DNA of 64,000 nucleotides from assembly GCF_002019665.1 (NCBI RefSeq), contig NZ_KV917375.1:2584702-2648701 (forward strand), written 5' to 3'. The DNA is from Sutcliffiella halmapala. Its GTDB lineage: Bacteria; Bacillota; Bacilli; Bacillales; Bacillaceae_I. Positions 8,859-18,002 of this stretch are shown one piece after another. Position 1 is the first letter of the stretch. Each line of letters starts with the position of its first letter. Position numbers and translations under genes: made by a program. Under the pieces are notes generated by a model. It made no database searches. It was not told the origin of the DNA and worked only from the letters and a program-made list of their open reading frames with translations.

Positions 8859-9245
8859 ACTTTTCCGAAATAAATCTTCAATAGAAATACCTTCTCATCA
8901 TTTAATTAGTTCTTATTTATTATAACTAGCAAAGGAGTTCTTTATGAAATTTTACATAACCCCTGTTTGTAGTACAAATAAAATAGGGTTGCAATATATG
9001 AGGTGTAGAATTCGACATCCCTACAAATCACAGGGGTGTCATCATTCCCTATCAGTTGCTCGGAGTTAAAATGCTTGTTTCAAAACATATTAAGTGAAGC
9101 CTGACAACTTACATGTAATACATTGGGCGGTAGTCGGAATTTCCTCAGTCTTAATAATGATCTCATTCTTGAACTGATACTTTGGTTGCAATAGCTGAAC
9201 CAAGAGAGACGATTGCTATTAAAGTGGTCGTCTTTTCTTAATTGA
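8859..9245. other. Intergenic region with one possible small ORF
   Basis: On the plus strand 8944-9069 would encode 41 residues rich in His, Arg and Cys behind AAAGGAG, but the composition is unconvincing and I do not call it. No other gene is visible. Confidence 0.3.
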
Positions 9246-9347
9246 TTATTCTAAACCTATTAAGTAAATTCCCATAGCAGGTCCATATGCTATATTCAAA
9301 ATCTGAGTCATTACACAATAAATGATGGTAAATAAAAGTAAATACAC
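9246..9347 (-). pseudogene. Truncated paralogue of the 36552-36920 membrane protein
   Basis: A 33-codon frame (GTG at 9347, GGGAG upstream) encodes LLLFTIIYCV and YGPAMGIYLI, nearly identical to the first 30 residues of the 122-residue membrane protein at 36552-36920, then stops after GLE. The ribosome binding site is intact, but over 70 percent of the protein is missing. It is most simply a 5' remnant. It follows the small membrane gene at 9402-9647 on the same strand. Confidence 0.7.
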
Positions 9348-9401
9348 TTTACTATCTCCCTTTATCTTTATTCCATTAGGTGGACCTCTGTAGAATATCA
9401 G

Positions 9402-9647
9402 TTAAATGTTGCTAAGAAATAATAAAATACAATAGATAACAGGACATATGAAAATGGCGATTTTCAATGCACGATCAAGTTTTTTTCCTTTAAAAACTAA
9501 TGTTAATAATAAATATGTTATGGTTGCAAAAAACATTGGGATAAAACCATGATAAGATATACTTAACAAGCCAAATATAATCGACAATACTAAAATACAT
9601 AAATTAAATTTAGTGAAATTAGTGGAACTAATTTTATTATATTCCAA
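9402..9647 (-). CDS. Small membrane protein
   Basis: 81 residues with three hydrophobic segments (about 15-35, 38-55 and 62-80). Start taken as TTG 9647, nine bases after AAGGAG; a TTG at 9656 directly abuts that site. I recognise no family. The next frame on the strand is the truncated membrane-protein remnant at 9246-9347. Confidence 0.5.
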   Translation of the reverse strand: MEYNKISSTNFTKFNLCILVLSIIFGLLSISYHGFIPMFFATITYLLLTLVFKGKKLDRALKIAIFICPVIYCILLFLSNI

Positions 9648-9789
9648 TTTTTTCAACTCCTTTATTACTATAATAAACTTCTAACTTTCTTAAATCCATA
9701 ATATTCTATTAAGATAATTGATTCTATTAGTGCTAGGCGAAAGCGTTAAAAAGATCAGAGTATAAATAGCACATCTTCTAATTTAGAAT

Positions 9790-9848
9790 AAATAAGGACA
9801 GCATAGGTCTGTCCATCCAATATAGTAAAACGAGACTTGTCCTTATTT
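9790..9848 (-). terminator. Long-looped hairpin after the peptidase E remnant
   Basis: AAATAAGGACA (9790-9800) and TGTCCTTATTT (9838-9848) are perfect 11-bp arms with a 37-base loop, 28 bp after the peptidase E stop. The T-run is poor, so the termination role is tentative. Confidence 0.35.
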
Positions 9849-9875
9849 ATCTTATCAATCAACTCTCTCTTTACC

Positions 9876-10593
9876 TCAATACGCAATCTCTGATAATTCT
9901 CCTAAGTAATCGGTAATAATTTCGCTTTCTATTATTTCTCTATCTACACATTTAACATAGTATGCCTTTGCTTTTGGTCTGGAGCTTACAGAGGTAGTTA
10001 GTGTTTCATTTTTAAAATGAAGAGCAGCACCGTCATCTACCGCGTAACCTTCTTTTATTTTTCCCTCTAAAATTAATTGGTGATAGGAGGGTTTCCTTTT
10101 ATTCTCTCCATCATAATGAGGACAATTGCTGCCCTTCAAATAGCCTAAACAATCTAATTTATATAATGGTGCGTTTACAGGGTCAGTTAACCCTTCTTCA
10201 AACCAACAAATGGAGCCAGCACTAAGTCCAGCAAGGATAACCCCCTCGCTCATACGCTTTTTTTATAGCCGCATCTAACCCCCATTCTTTCCACAGAACA
10301 AGCATATTTCTGGTATTGCCACCACCGACATAGATGACATCTTGCTCAAGAACATATCTTTCTATGTCTGTAAATTCTGGCTCGAATAAAGATAAGTAAG
10401 AAGGTTGGCAAGGAAGCGTCTTGAACGCTCTATAAAATCTATCAATATAATTTGTTTGGTCACCACTTGCGGTTGGAACAAAACAAACCTTCGGAAGATC
10501 CTTTTTCACTTGATTTAAAATGTATTGATCCAGCAAAAGATTTTCTGGTTCCATCGAAAACCCTCCGCCACCCATTGCTATAATCTGTCTCAT
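9876..10593 (-). pseudogene. Peptidase E-like (S51) gene with frameshift
   Basis: Two overlapping frames together make one S51-family dipeptidase-like protein of about 238 residues. The N-terminal part (10222-10593) has the opening MGGGGF segment and YVGGGNTRNM; the C-terminal part (9876-10253) has GLSAGSICWF, carrying the nucleophile Ser. The family normally runs AY-x-x-GVILAGLSAGS without a break. Here a run of five G (near 10242) puts the two halves out of frame, and removing one G restores them. Peptidase E cleaves N-terminal Asp-X dipeptides. Either a recent one-base insertion or a homopolymer sequencing error. Confidence 0.8.
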
Positions 10594-10650
10594 ATATTCA
10601 TCCCCAGATTCCCCATCATAATTTATTAATCTCCAACCACAGCTTCTCGA

Positions 10651-11091
10651 TTATTCGCTATCCCACTCAATTTCCATATGTTCTAAGTCTGCGAAGCTCT
10701 TATTTGTCGCAAAACTAATTTGAAAGATATTATTCTTATTTTCTATCCAATATTCGTAGGTAACATCAGGTTCACTCTCAAAAATGACCCCTATATAATA
10801 GGGATTTTTAGATTTATGGCCAGGTAAACGGTGAGGTACTGTTGAGATTACCCATTCTTCACCTGGATATCGTTGTTTCAAGTAAGGCACCAGTAAGTCT
10901 ACTTTTTCACTAATTTGTACATCAATCCAATGCGGACGAACAACATAAAAAATAGAGTATGCTATTAAAATAACGATCGCTACTGTCCAGCCAACTTTTC
11001 GCCATTTACCTTTTAGAAAAAACGAGACAGCGATTATCGTGATAAGTACTGCACCAACAAACATGAGCTCAATAATTTCTACTGGATGCAT
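10651..11091 (-). CDS. Membrane-anchored protein of unknown function
   Basis: 146 residues with two membrane helices (about 7-25 and 32-50) and an outside domain of about 95 residues rich in aromatic and acidic positions. Start ATG is preceded by AGGAGG. I recognise no family. It lies 57 bp upstream of the peptidase E remnant on the same strand and could be co-transcribed with it. Confidence 0.6.
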   Translation of the reverse strand: MHPVEIIELMFVGAVLITIIAVSFFLKGKWRKVGWTVAIVILIAYSIFYVVRPHWIDVQISEKVDLLVPYLKQRYPGEEWVISTVPHRLPGHKSKNPYYIGVIFESEPDVTYEYWIENKNNIFQISFATNKSFADLEHMEIEWDSE

Positions 11092-11233
11092 TTTTCGCCT
11101 CCTTATGTTCGTCGGTAATTTACAAATATAAAAATTTTTAATTATTTCAAACTTCAGAAAATAACAGAGAAATTACTCCTACATAGTTAGATATACTCTG
11201 TATCGTTATTGAAAATTCATTATTAAATAATGC

Positions 11234-11580
11234 TTATGAAAATGTAGAGATTTCTAAATTCTCCGATTGAAGAACTAAGGCCGTTAACCCTGTTTCACTA
11301 CCAGAAATATGCCCTTCCCCTTTTTCCCAAAAACTCCTTGCCCCTTTTTCAGCAACTTTCTCTGATTCTCTTCTCCTTCTACCCATCCCTCACCTTGAAC
11401 GAATATGAATAACTGAGGTACTTGTGCTTCGTGGTACCCAACTACTCCACCTTGGTCAATATGAATCAAACCAATATTTGTTGGTTCCTGCGTCTTCATT
11501 ATTTTTGAGTAAAAAGCAGAAATAGAGTTGTAGTTACCAATACTACTTCCAATTTCCTTACTGAAATCTAAAATTTTCAT
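11234..11580 (-). pseudogene. Cupin-domain gene with frameshift
   Basis: The first frame (stop at 11284) encodes a cupin with GLIHIDQGGVVGYHEA and LFIFVQGEGWV, then loses the family ending at GQGVFGKK. Adding one T to the five-T run near 11328 yields FWEKGEGHISGSETGLTALV and a natural stop at 11234, a normal cupin C-terminus. The product would be a small sugar- or metal-binding beta-barrel protein of about 115 residues. This is the second homopolymer frameshift within 1.4 kb. Confidence 0.75.
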
Positions 11581-11644
11581 TTTTATTCCCCCGATGAGCT
11601 GCTCCGCTTTTTATTGATGGAACTGTTTTTCGAACTAAGATTAA

Positions 11645-12418
11645 TTAGATGATGTTATATTTTTTCAATGCATATTCTATGCCATCTTCACTCGATTTTT
11701 TTGTCACGAAATTAGCAACCTGTTTTAATTTTTCATTTCCATTCCCCATAGATATACCAAGTTGTACTAGCTGCAACATATCAATATCATTCTCTCCATC
11801 ACCAAATGCAATAGCCTCTGACTTATTAAAGCCAAAATAGTCCAAGGTTTTCTTGATCGCAACAGATTTAGAAACATCTTCTTGCAAGACATTCAATACA
11901 TATGGGTGCCACCTTCTAAAGGAAAGACCAGGGAACTTACACATATATTTTTTTACGGTTTCATCATCGGCAAATAAGCACATTAAATATATTTCCTGAT
12001 TGTCCACTAAAGAATTAATCATAGGATACTTATCTAGGGATAATGTTTCCTGCAAGGCCGATAATATGTCCATACTCTCGACACCATTCATACTAAACTC
12101 TTCGGTGTAAAAGGACAAAGCGTTATTTTCTGTTCTAGCAAACTCATAAACTTCTCGAACAATAGTGTTATTCAAGACGATTTTATGAATAACCGTTTCT
12201 TTGTGCTTTACATAACCACCATTGGCTGTGATAAAAGTGTCGATTCCTAATTCTTTTATATCCTTACACATTGACAATGGTCTGCCTGTCGCAGCCACGA
12301 CTCTAATTCCCTTATTTATCAATGCTTTAATAGCTTCCCTTGTCTTAGTTGATATACTTCCGTCTTCATGACTGGTAATAGTCCCATCTACATCGAAAAA
12401 TGCTATTTTATAATTCAT
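11645..12418 (-). CDS. HAD-superfamily (Cof-type) hydrolase
   Basis: 257 residues, the usual length for Cof-type phosphatases that dephosphorylate sugar phosphates or flavin nucleotides. Motif I FFDVDGTI holds both catalytic Asp residues near the start, motif II is ATGRP, a cap domain fills about 80-190, and motif IV is FGDGENDIDML. I start at ATG 12418; GTGGAG lies 12 bases upstream, slightly far, and an in-frame GTG at 12436 is the alternative. Substrate unknown. Confidence 0.85.
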   Translation of the reverse strand: MNYKIAFFDVDGTITSHEDGSISTKTREAIKALINKGIRVVAATGRPLSMCKDIKELGIDTFITANGGYVKHKETVIHKIVLNNTIVREVYEFARTENNALSFYTEEFSMNGVESMDILSALQETLSLDKYPMINSLVDNQEIYLMCLFADDETVKKYMCKFPGLSFRRWHPYVLNVLQEDVSKSVAIKKTLDYFGFNKSEAIAFGDGENDIDMLQLVQLGISMGNGNEKLKQVANFVTKKSSEDGIEYALKKYNII

Positions 12419-12803
12419 TATAAACGCCAACTCCACTTTACCTAATTATACCATCTTAGTGATATTATAGGTTAGAATTTGTGGGGATTTTCTTTGTACG
12501 GAGCGAGATGCTTGAATTGTTTTTATTAAGCTATCCAACTATACAAGTGTGGTTGTGGTAATACTTGCTCACTTATTTTGGTCGGTTCCATTGTCTATTT
12601 GGTTGTTCCGCAAAACGAAAGAAGCAAAGGTCCCTCCCTTTGCTTCCTTTTGAACAACACCTGTATTTAGTGTGGCCAACAGACCTTGATTACTTCGTCG
12701 CTTGATTCTTGGAAGTTACTTAGGTATCAGCAAGAAAACCATCCTTCGTTTCACAAATCTGTTATTGAATACCCCTGTTTCTTATAGGCAAGTTTGATCT
12801 TAT
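12419..12803. other. Intergenic region carrying a dispersed repeat
   Basis: 385 bases without a gene. It holds the GCTTC-type repeat at 12602-12658; the rest is featureless. Confidence 0.4.
12602..12658. repeat. GCTTC/GTCCCTCCC dispersed repeat, copy 1
   Basis: Nested inverted arms: GTTGTTC with GAACAAC outside and GAAGCAAAGG with CCTTTGCTTC inside, around TCCCTC. Related segments lie at 17919-17990, 22401-22450, 35519-35546 and 38085-38156. All are intergenic. Confidence 0.6.
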
Positions 12804-13358
12804 TTATTGCTTTCCCCATTTTATTCTGTCAAAAGCATAACCAAAACTAATGCCTATCACTTTGCCATCAAAGTGCACAAAAGATAATTCTAAATTGTTT
12901 TGATGGTCAACATATCCTATTATATAAATGGTTTGTTCTCTGTCTTCAAAAGTGAAATAATCCTCTCCATAAGCAGAAATCACCTCTTCAATTGGTATGC
13001 CTAATTTAATTCCCTTTGCACTTGAAGATGTATCGTTGTCTTCCAAAACTCCGACTTGTAAAATTTCCTTTGTTTCTCTATCAACACTCAAAATAATATC
13101 TTTATTCCGATACTGATCAGTATTTCTTTTCCTGGCATAGTATTCATTATCTGGATGCGGTTCAAATTGTCCGTGTTTCCTTATTAATGTTTCATCATTA
13201 ATGGACATACTTACTTTAATATCATCAATACTCTCACTTAATAAATCTGTGGATATAACTTCTCTCATAGCGTCTTCCATATTTTCTGTATTACAGGCTG
13301 TTGTCAAAGTTAGTATCACAGTTAAGCAAAGCAATAAACACATCCTATTAATTAACAT
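12804..13358 (-). CDS. Lipoprotein of unknown function
   Basis: 184 residues. A signal peptide ends in the lipobox LTTAC (about 18-22), so the mature protein should be lipid-anchored on the outer face of the membrane. The rest is soluble, mixed alpha/beta in character, with no recognised motif. GAGG lies ten bases before the ATG. It sits in a run of small minus-strand genes for surface and membrane proteins. Confidence 0.65.
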   Translation of the reverse strand: MLINRMCLLLCLTVILTLTTACNTENMEDAMREVISTDLLSESIDDIKVSMSINDETLIRKHGQFEPHPDNEYYARKRNTDQYRNKDIILSVDRETKEILQVGVLEDNDTSSSAKGIKLGIPIEEVISAYGEDYFTFEDREQTIYIIGYVDHQNNLELSFVHFDGKVIGISFGYAFDRIKWGKQ

Positions 13359-13407
13359 CTGGGCAAAACCTCACTATTTTATCTATTAATCAAGCATAAA
13401 GTGACGT

Positions 13408-13989
13408 TCATTTTTTGCTTGTTCTAATAGGAATATTCTCTTTATTATGTAGGATATCAATTATTTCCTTCACTATTAACTTCTGCGCTTCGTCTCCATG
13501 TTTTGGTAAGAATAGTTTCCCCGCATATAACCCTTTCCCTATGTAAAAAATATAATTATTAGGCGTAGATACAATAGTTAATTTAGCGTTTTTCGTATAT
13601 TTTTCTTGCTCTCTTCCGGAAAAAACGAACCACTGACTCTTCTTATCAAAGCGTATATCAAGCGACATGGCATTTCTTTTCTTATGAGTTTTGTATAACT
13701 TTTTACCAAAAGATTTTACAGCGTATTTCCAAAAAAATTGACAAAGAATATACAGAATAAAACCCAATATTATCCCCAGTAATATAGCATCATTATTAAG
13801 CTTCGATAAGTGTTCAGCGTTCTCTGCTATAGCTAAATTTGCTCTTTTGTGATGAAAATATCCCAATAATATTGCAAAAGGAATACTTAATATAAGTATC
13901 CAGTAAGCGAATCTTGTAGCAGGTAGGTTCCTCATCATTTCTTCGCAATCATTTTGTGTGACTTTTAACTTAGTTTGTAATACTTCCAT
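13408..13989 (-). CDS. Membrane protein, possibly YcxB-like
   Basis: 193 residues with two membrane helices (about 28-48 and 70-92) and a basic cytoplasmic C-terminal domain containing DIRFDKKSQWFVFSG and FYIGKGLYAGKLFLPK. The order of two helices then a small beta-rich domain resembles YcxB-type membrane proteins, but the match is by shape only. A pair of GGAAG-like sites precedes the ATG. Confidence 0.55.
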   Translation of the reverse strand: MEVLQTKLKVTQNDCEEMMRNLPATRFAYWILILSIPFAILLGYFHHKRANLAIAENAEHLSKLNNDAILLGIILGFILYILCQFFWKYAVKSFGKKLYKTHKKRNAMSLDIRFDKKSQWFVFSGREQEKYTKNAKLTIVSTPNNYIFYIGKGLYAGKLFLPKHGDEAQKLIVKEIIDILHNKENIPIRTSKK

Positions 13990-14258
13990 TTTATATCTGC
14001 TTCCTTCCTTATAATTTCCATATAAATCATAACATAAAATAAGGAAAACCTATGACTCTACTATTTTATTTAGTTCTTAGGATATTTGAATTTACATTAC
14101 TTATTGTTACATTAAAATACCAAACTAAAACTGTGAATAGGAATTATAACAACACAAGCAAATTACGTTTGCGAACAAAATAAAGCCCCCTATAATTGTC
14201 CCGTTAATCTACAATAAAAACACTAATCTATACAACGTCCCTTATAATTCAATTTTAA

Positions 14259-14501
14259 TTAATTGAGTAACTTTTTCTCAAGAATGATTTTATGTACTCC
14301 CTTTTCATCCGTATCGGTACTGATGACATCAAATCCATGTTTAATATTCAAAATTAACATGCTACGCCATTTGTTCATTGTTTTTGTTCGGACGATCTTA
14401 TAGCCTTTACTCTTCAAATATTGGTGTTGTTTATCTATTAAATTAGTGAAAAGAAATAAATGCCTCTCATTAGATATTCGTAACGAGAGGACAAGCCTCA
14501 T
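14259..14501 (-). pseudogene. GNAT acetyltransferase remnant (C-terminal part)
   Basis: From about residue 22 the frame reads IDKQHQYLKSKGYKIVRTKT and ends LDVIST/KIILEKKL-like, the closing third of a GNAT N-acetyltransferase. The acetyl-CoA loop and everything before it are missing: only 52 bp separate it from the next gene upstream. No good ribosome binding site precedes the frame. I read it as a 5'-deleted relic. Confidence 0.6.
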
Positions 14502-14553
14502 ACTGGTCTTTAATTAACAAACTTTGATTGTCAAGTTAGCTATAAATAACGAA

Positions 14554-15246
14554 CTATCGCGTTGAGCCTGAAAATTCTATCTGTCTATTATTTAACATCT
14601 TTGCCCATTCACTATCATTCCAAATATTAGGATTGTCAATCGTTTGATTTTCACCACGTACCAAGAAATCATAACTATCTTTTGCACCAGTATACCAATC
14701 AACAATGACCAAATTGCCGTTTATATTACGTATTAGAAATTCAGTGATTTCACTATAACCACCTACAGCCTTGTTAATATCCACAGGTAATTTTAAATAG
14801 AGAAAACCTCCATCCACATCATCCGTATACTCTACTTCCCAATCGCCAATCGTAATATTTTGGACATTATCATTTAAATTACCGTACAAATCATGTTGGG
14901 ACTGAATTTTCTTTTGCATATACTGTTTAAGGTTATCGTTATCGATAACTGTTACCAACTCAATATCCAATCCGTTCCAGACGGCTTTATAATAGTCAGT
15001 AAGCACACTCTCACACATTACATAAGCCATTTCAAAATCCAGTTCAGATAGTTCCCCTTCATTTTCAGCTAAATATTAAGGATATTTTTGTAATACATTC
15101 CGTTCTGTACTTGATGTAATCTCAGTGCTTATAGCACTATTTGTGGTACTATTTCCTGAGATTTCAGGCGTATTCTTTTCGTACTCATTAGTAGTATCAC
15201 AGGAACTCAGGGTAAATAAGACTATTAATAAAAAAGCAAATTTCAT
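14554..15246 (-). pseudogene. Lipoprotein gene interrupted by an in-frame TAA
   Basis: A good start (ATG 15246, GAGGGG upstream) encodes a signal peptide ending LSSC, a lipobox, then a Ser/Thr-rich linker. TAA at 15076-15078 stops it after 56 residues, yet the frame continues without shift through ENEGELSELDFEMAYVM and a 158-residue domain to 14554. The intact protein would be about 230 residues, function unknown. A single-base nonsense mutation, or a sequence error, is the simplest explanation. Confidence 0.75.
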
Positions 15247-15425
15247 TGTATCCCCTCTAATTCAAAAATGAACTTCAAAGCCTACTCCTTTAATGTTTCA
15301 GACGATGTTAATGTTAATTTCGTTACAAAAAGACTCATTCTTGAACAATTTCTGCTTCGTTAGTACAATAACTTTTACAGAAAATACACTAACCCTCTTT
15401 TTGAATTAAATGCCGTTAGTTAAAG

Positions 15426-15464
15426 AAGGAAAAAGAGACGCTTAGTATACAATTGCGTCTCTTT
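15426..15464 (-). terminator. Terminator of the serine-hydrolase-like gene
   Basis: Perfect arms AAAGAGACGC (15432-15441) and GCGTCTCTTT (15455-15464). On the minus strand the hairpin runs into TTTTTCC, 90 bp after the gene's stop. Confidence 0.75.
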
Positions 15465-15553
15465 GTTATACAATCTATTTTAAAAATTGTCGTTCTATTT
15501 TTGCTGTTTCTATACTTGGCATCTCAAATTTATACAGTATTGACATGAAATAT

Positions 15554-17377
15554 CTAATAATAAAATTCCCAATACAAAATATTCACACATAAAATAACTG
15601 TAAAAATAACTGTGATAATCCAAACTAGTTTTTCACGTTTGCTTAAACTTTGATTTTTTATCTTAACACTTAAAAATCCACAATTAACAAGAGCGATAAC
15701 TATATATATAAGATTTAAAGTTAAAAATGGTTTGAGAAAGGCATAACTCGTCATTGATAATGTCTTATAACCTATCCAAAGAACGTTCATAAACATAAGT
15801 ACATTTAAAACATGTTGGCTAAAAAGGAATATATGCAGCTTGTTTTTATTCCATATCCTTCTTAAAATAGTGACCAAACTATAGATGAAAGAAAACGTTA
15901 CGGCTACTAATCCTAGAATAATTCCTCCCCACTCTAGGAAGTGTTTATAGTAAGGAATGTAAAGTAAATCTGAATATGTATTAGATAACACGTTTTTCAT
16001 TTGTGGATGTTTTGAATAAACATCTAGACTGTACAAACTAGGACCATCCTCTGTTTTGTAAATACCTGGTTCTAGCTGTGAATAATTTAAGTCGTTCATT
16101 ATTAAATTATTTGATCCACTATGTTTCGTTTTACCTCTTAAAAATAATCCATATACCTTACTAAACCCATAGCTGGGCAACCGAGCCGGCTCATAAATAC
16201 CATTCCATTGAGATGAGTTTTCCAAATTTACCTCATTTTCAACATGTGCATATTCACCAAAAATGATTTCAGGTATTCCCGATGTGAACGTGCTTTCATC
16301 CTTCATGTTGGTCAACACTAAAACTCCGATACGTTCTTTTCTATCTACATAAAAAGAGGAGCTAAAGGCCATAGAATTCCCACTGTGACCATAAACATGC
16401 TGACTTTTCGATGGTAAATAAAATAAACCGTTTGCTGCCCTTGGGATATTGGTTCCCGGATAATATAGTGTTGGTTCAAACATTATATCAATCGTTTTTT
16501 TATCCTTAAATAAAGGGGTTCCGTCTTCAGCTAATAACGCTTGTAATAACTTTTGTAGATCTGTAGCTGTCCCGATAGCACTACCTACCGGATACATGGG
16601 AATCGAGTAAAAATTAGGTTCAATCAATTGCAGTGCATTCGAATAGCCCTGCACCTTTCCCCTCTGTTCTTTTACCCATTTGTTATCGTCTAGTTCGGAA
16701 TCTATTGCAGTTTTCGTCATTTGAAGTGGTTCAAAAATATTCTTCCGTATGTATTCCAGATAGTCTAGACCACTAACTTCTTCAACAATGAAGGCAGCGA
16801 GACCACTTCCATAATTTGAATAAGCAACCACATCACCAGGAGGAAATATTTGTTTAATATCTGCTTCTTCGAGTACTTCTCTTAATGAACTCTTTTTCGT
16901 TGGACGATGAATCATTAAATCTGTATAACTATCATCAAATCCCGCTGTATAATGCATTAAGTGATGCATCGTGATAGAATCCTCAAATCTTGTTTTGGAG
17001 CGGAAATCATTTGGCAAGTAAGTTTCGATATCTGTTTCTAAATTAAGCTTTCCAGTCTCTACTAATTGTAAAACACTGATCCAAATAAGAATTTTAGAAA
17101 CGGGTGCCCATTCAAAAACAGTATTTTCATTAACCAGAATTTGTTCTTCTATATTTGCATAACCTTTCATTTTGTAAACTATTTCATCCTGGTCTATCAC
17201 AATCGTTGCTAATCCAGCAACATCTCCCCCATGTTCTATCATATAATTCTCTAATTTATTTTCTAACACAGTATTTTCATTTGCAGAAAACGTTGAAAGA
17301 GGATTATATCCAAATAAGATCCAAAGGAGTAGAAAACAAATGAACGTCTTAAAAGCCTTATTATTGTGATTACTCAC
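15554..17377 (-). CDS. Beta-lactamase-family membrane protein, catalytic Ser replaced
   Basis: 607 residues: signal peptide, an extracellular class C beta-lactamase/D-Ala-D-Ala peptidase-like domain (about 40-370), then a C-terminal region with about five membrane helices (from about 475). The YSN motif (AYSNYGSG) and the third motif GHSGN are intact. The SxxK motif reads PVSK at 92-95: the codon at 17102-17104 is CCC, so the residue where family members carry the nucleophilic Ser is Pro. It may be a pseudoenzyme that binds peptidoglycan-like ligands, or a mutant. Start GTG 17377 follows GGAAAGGGGG by nine bases. An upstream small membrane gene is probably in the same operon. Confidence 0.8.
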   Translation of the reverse strand: MSNHNNKAFKTFICFLLLWILFGYNPLSTFSANENTVLENKLENYMIEHGGDVAGLATIVIDQDEIVYKMKGYANIEEQILVNENTVFEWAPVSKILIWISVLQLVETGKLNLETDIETYLPNDFRSKTRFEDSITMHHLMHYTAGFDDSYTDLMIHRPTKKSSLREVLEEADIKQIFPPGDVVAYSNYGSGLAAFIVEEVSGLDYLEYIRKNIFEPLQMTKTAIDSELDDNKWVKEQRGKVQGYSNALQLIEPNFYSIPMYPVGSAIGTATDLQKLLQALLAEDGTPLFKDKKTIDIMFEPTLYYPGTNIPRAANGLFYLPSKSQHVYGHSGNSMAFSSSFYVDRKERIGVLVLTNMKDESTFTSGIPEIIFGEYAHVENEVNLENSSQWNGIYEPARLPSYGFSKVYGLFLRGKTKHSGSNNLIMNDLNYSQLEPGIYKTEDGPSLYSLDVYSKHPQMKNVLSNTYSDLLYIPYYKHFLEWGGIILGLVAVTFSFIYSLVTILRRIWNKNKLHIFLFSQHVLNVLMFMNVLWIGYKTLSMTSYAFLKPFLTLNLIYIVIALVNCGFLSVKIKNQSLSKREKLVWIITVIFTVILCVNILYWEFYY

Positions 17378-17435
17378 TGTGTTTAGCCCCCTTTCCAACT
17401 ATTGAACTAGAAGTATAATCTTTATCCTGAATTCT

Positions 17436-17825
17436 TCATGGATCTATTCCAAGAAAGTAGTCCCTTATCTCTTTTGGTAACTCTTCCACTGCAAGAACTT
17501 GTAACCTTTCCGTTCCGGGTGTAGTCATCACCATATATGTTTTTTCATCATATTCAAAAATAGTAAACTGACTTATTCTATTTGGTGAGATATCCAATCT
17601 ATTAATATAATCATAATCTTCTTTATCGAAATTAGCTTCATATCCCTCTAACATTACCTTTTGTGCCTTTTCAAAATTATCAGCAAAAGAAATCGCTTGA
17701 TATAATTCTAGAGAATTTTTAGGAGTAAAAAATAGAATATAATATGTTGCAGTTCCAATTATAAATACAGCTACTATCATAGTAAGAAGCCATTCTTTCA
17801 TTGAACTTTTCTTAATAATCCCCAC
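17436..17825 (-). CDS. Single-pass membrane protein of unknown function
   Basis: 129 residues: one membrane helix (about 12-33), then a soluble outside domain of about 95 residues. I start at GTG 17825 because AAAGGAG lies nine bases upstream; an earlier in-frame TTG at 17867 has none. It lies 58 bp before the start of the serine-hydrolase-like gene with no terminator between, so the two are likely co-transcribed. Confidence 0.6.
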   Translation of the reverse strand: MGIIKKSSMKEWLLTMIVAVFIIGTATYYILFFTPKNSLELYQAISFADNFEKAQKVMLEGYEANFDKEDYDYINRLDISPNRISQFTIFEYDEKTYMVMTTPGTERLQVLAVEELPKEIRDYFLGIDP

Positions 17826-17918
17826 ATGAAAGCTCTCCTTTATTTGCCTAAGTTTATCTATCTTCAATATTTATGTATCGTTAGGCTAAAAACATTACTT
17901 TACTAATTTTGGTACATC

Positions 17919-17990
17919 AGGACGATCCCGTTGCTTCTTTTCTATAGTCAAACGATAGAAGCAACAAGTCCGTCCCATTTGCTTCTTTAG
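17919..17990. repeat. GCTTC/GTCCGTCCC dispersed repeat, copy 2
   Basis: GTTGCTTCTTTTCTAT and ATAGAAGCAAC form inverted arms, followed by GTCCGTCCC and TTTGCTTC, the same vocabulary as at 12602-12658. It lies between two minus-strand genes. Confidence 0.55.
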
Positions 17991-18002
17991 AACATTAGTT
18001 TA

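Noticed and set aside
8944-9069. 41-codon frame behind AAAGGAG
   Set aside because: The ribosome site is good, but the His/Arg/Cys-rich product resembles translated non-coding DNA. Kept as a note only.
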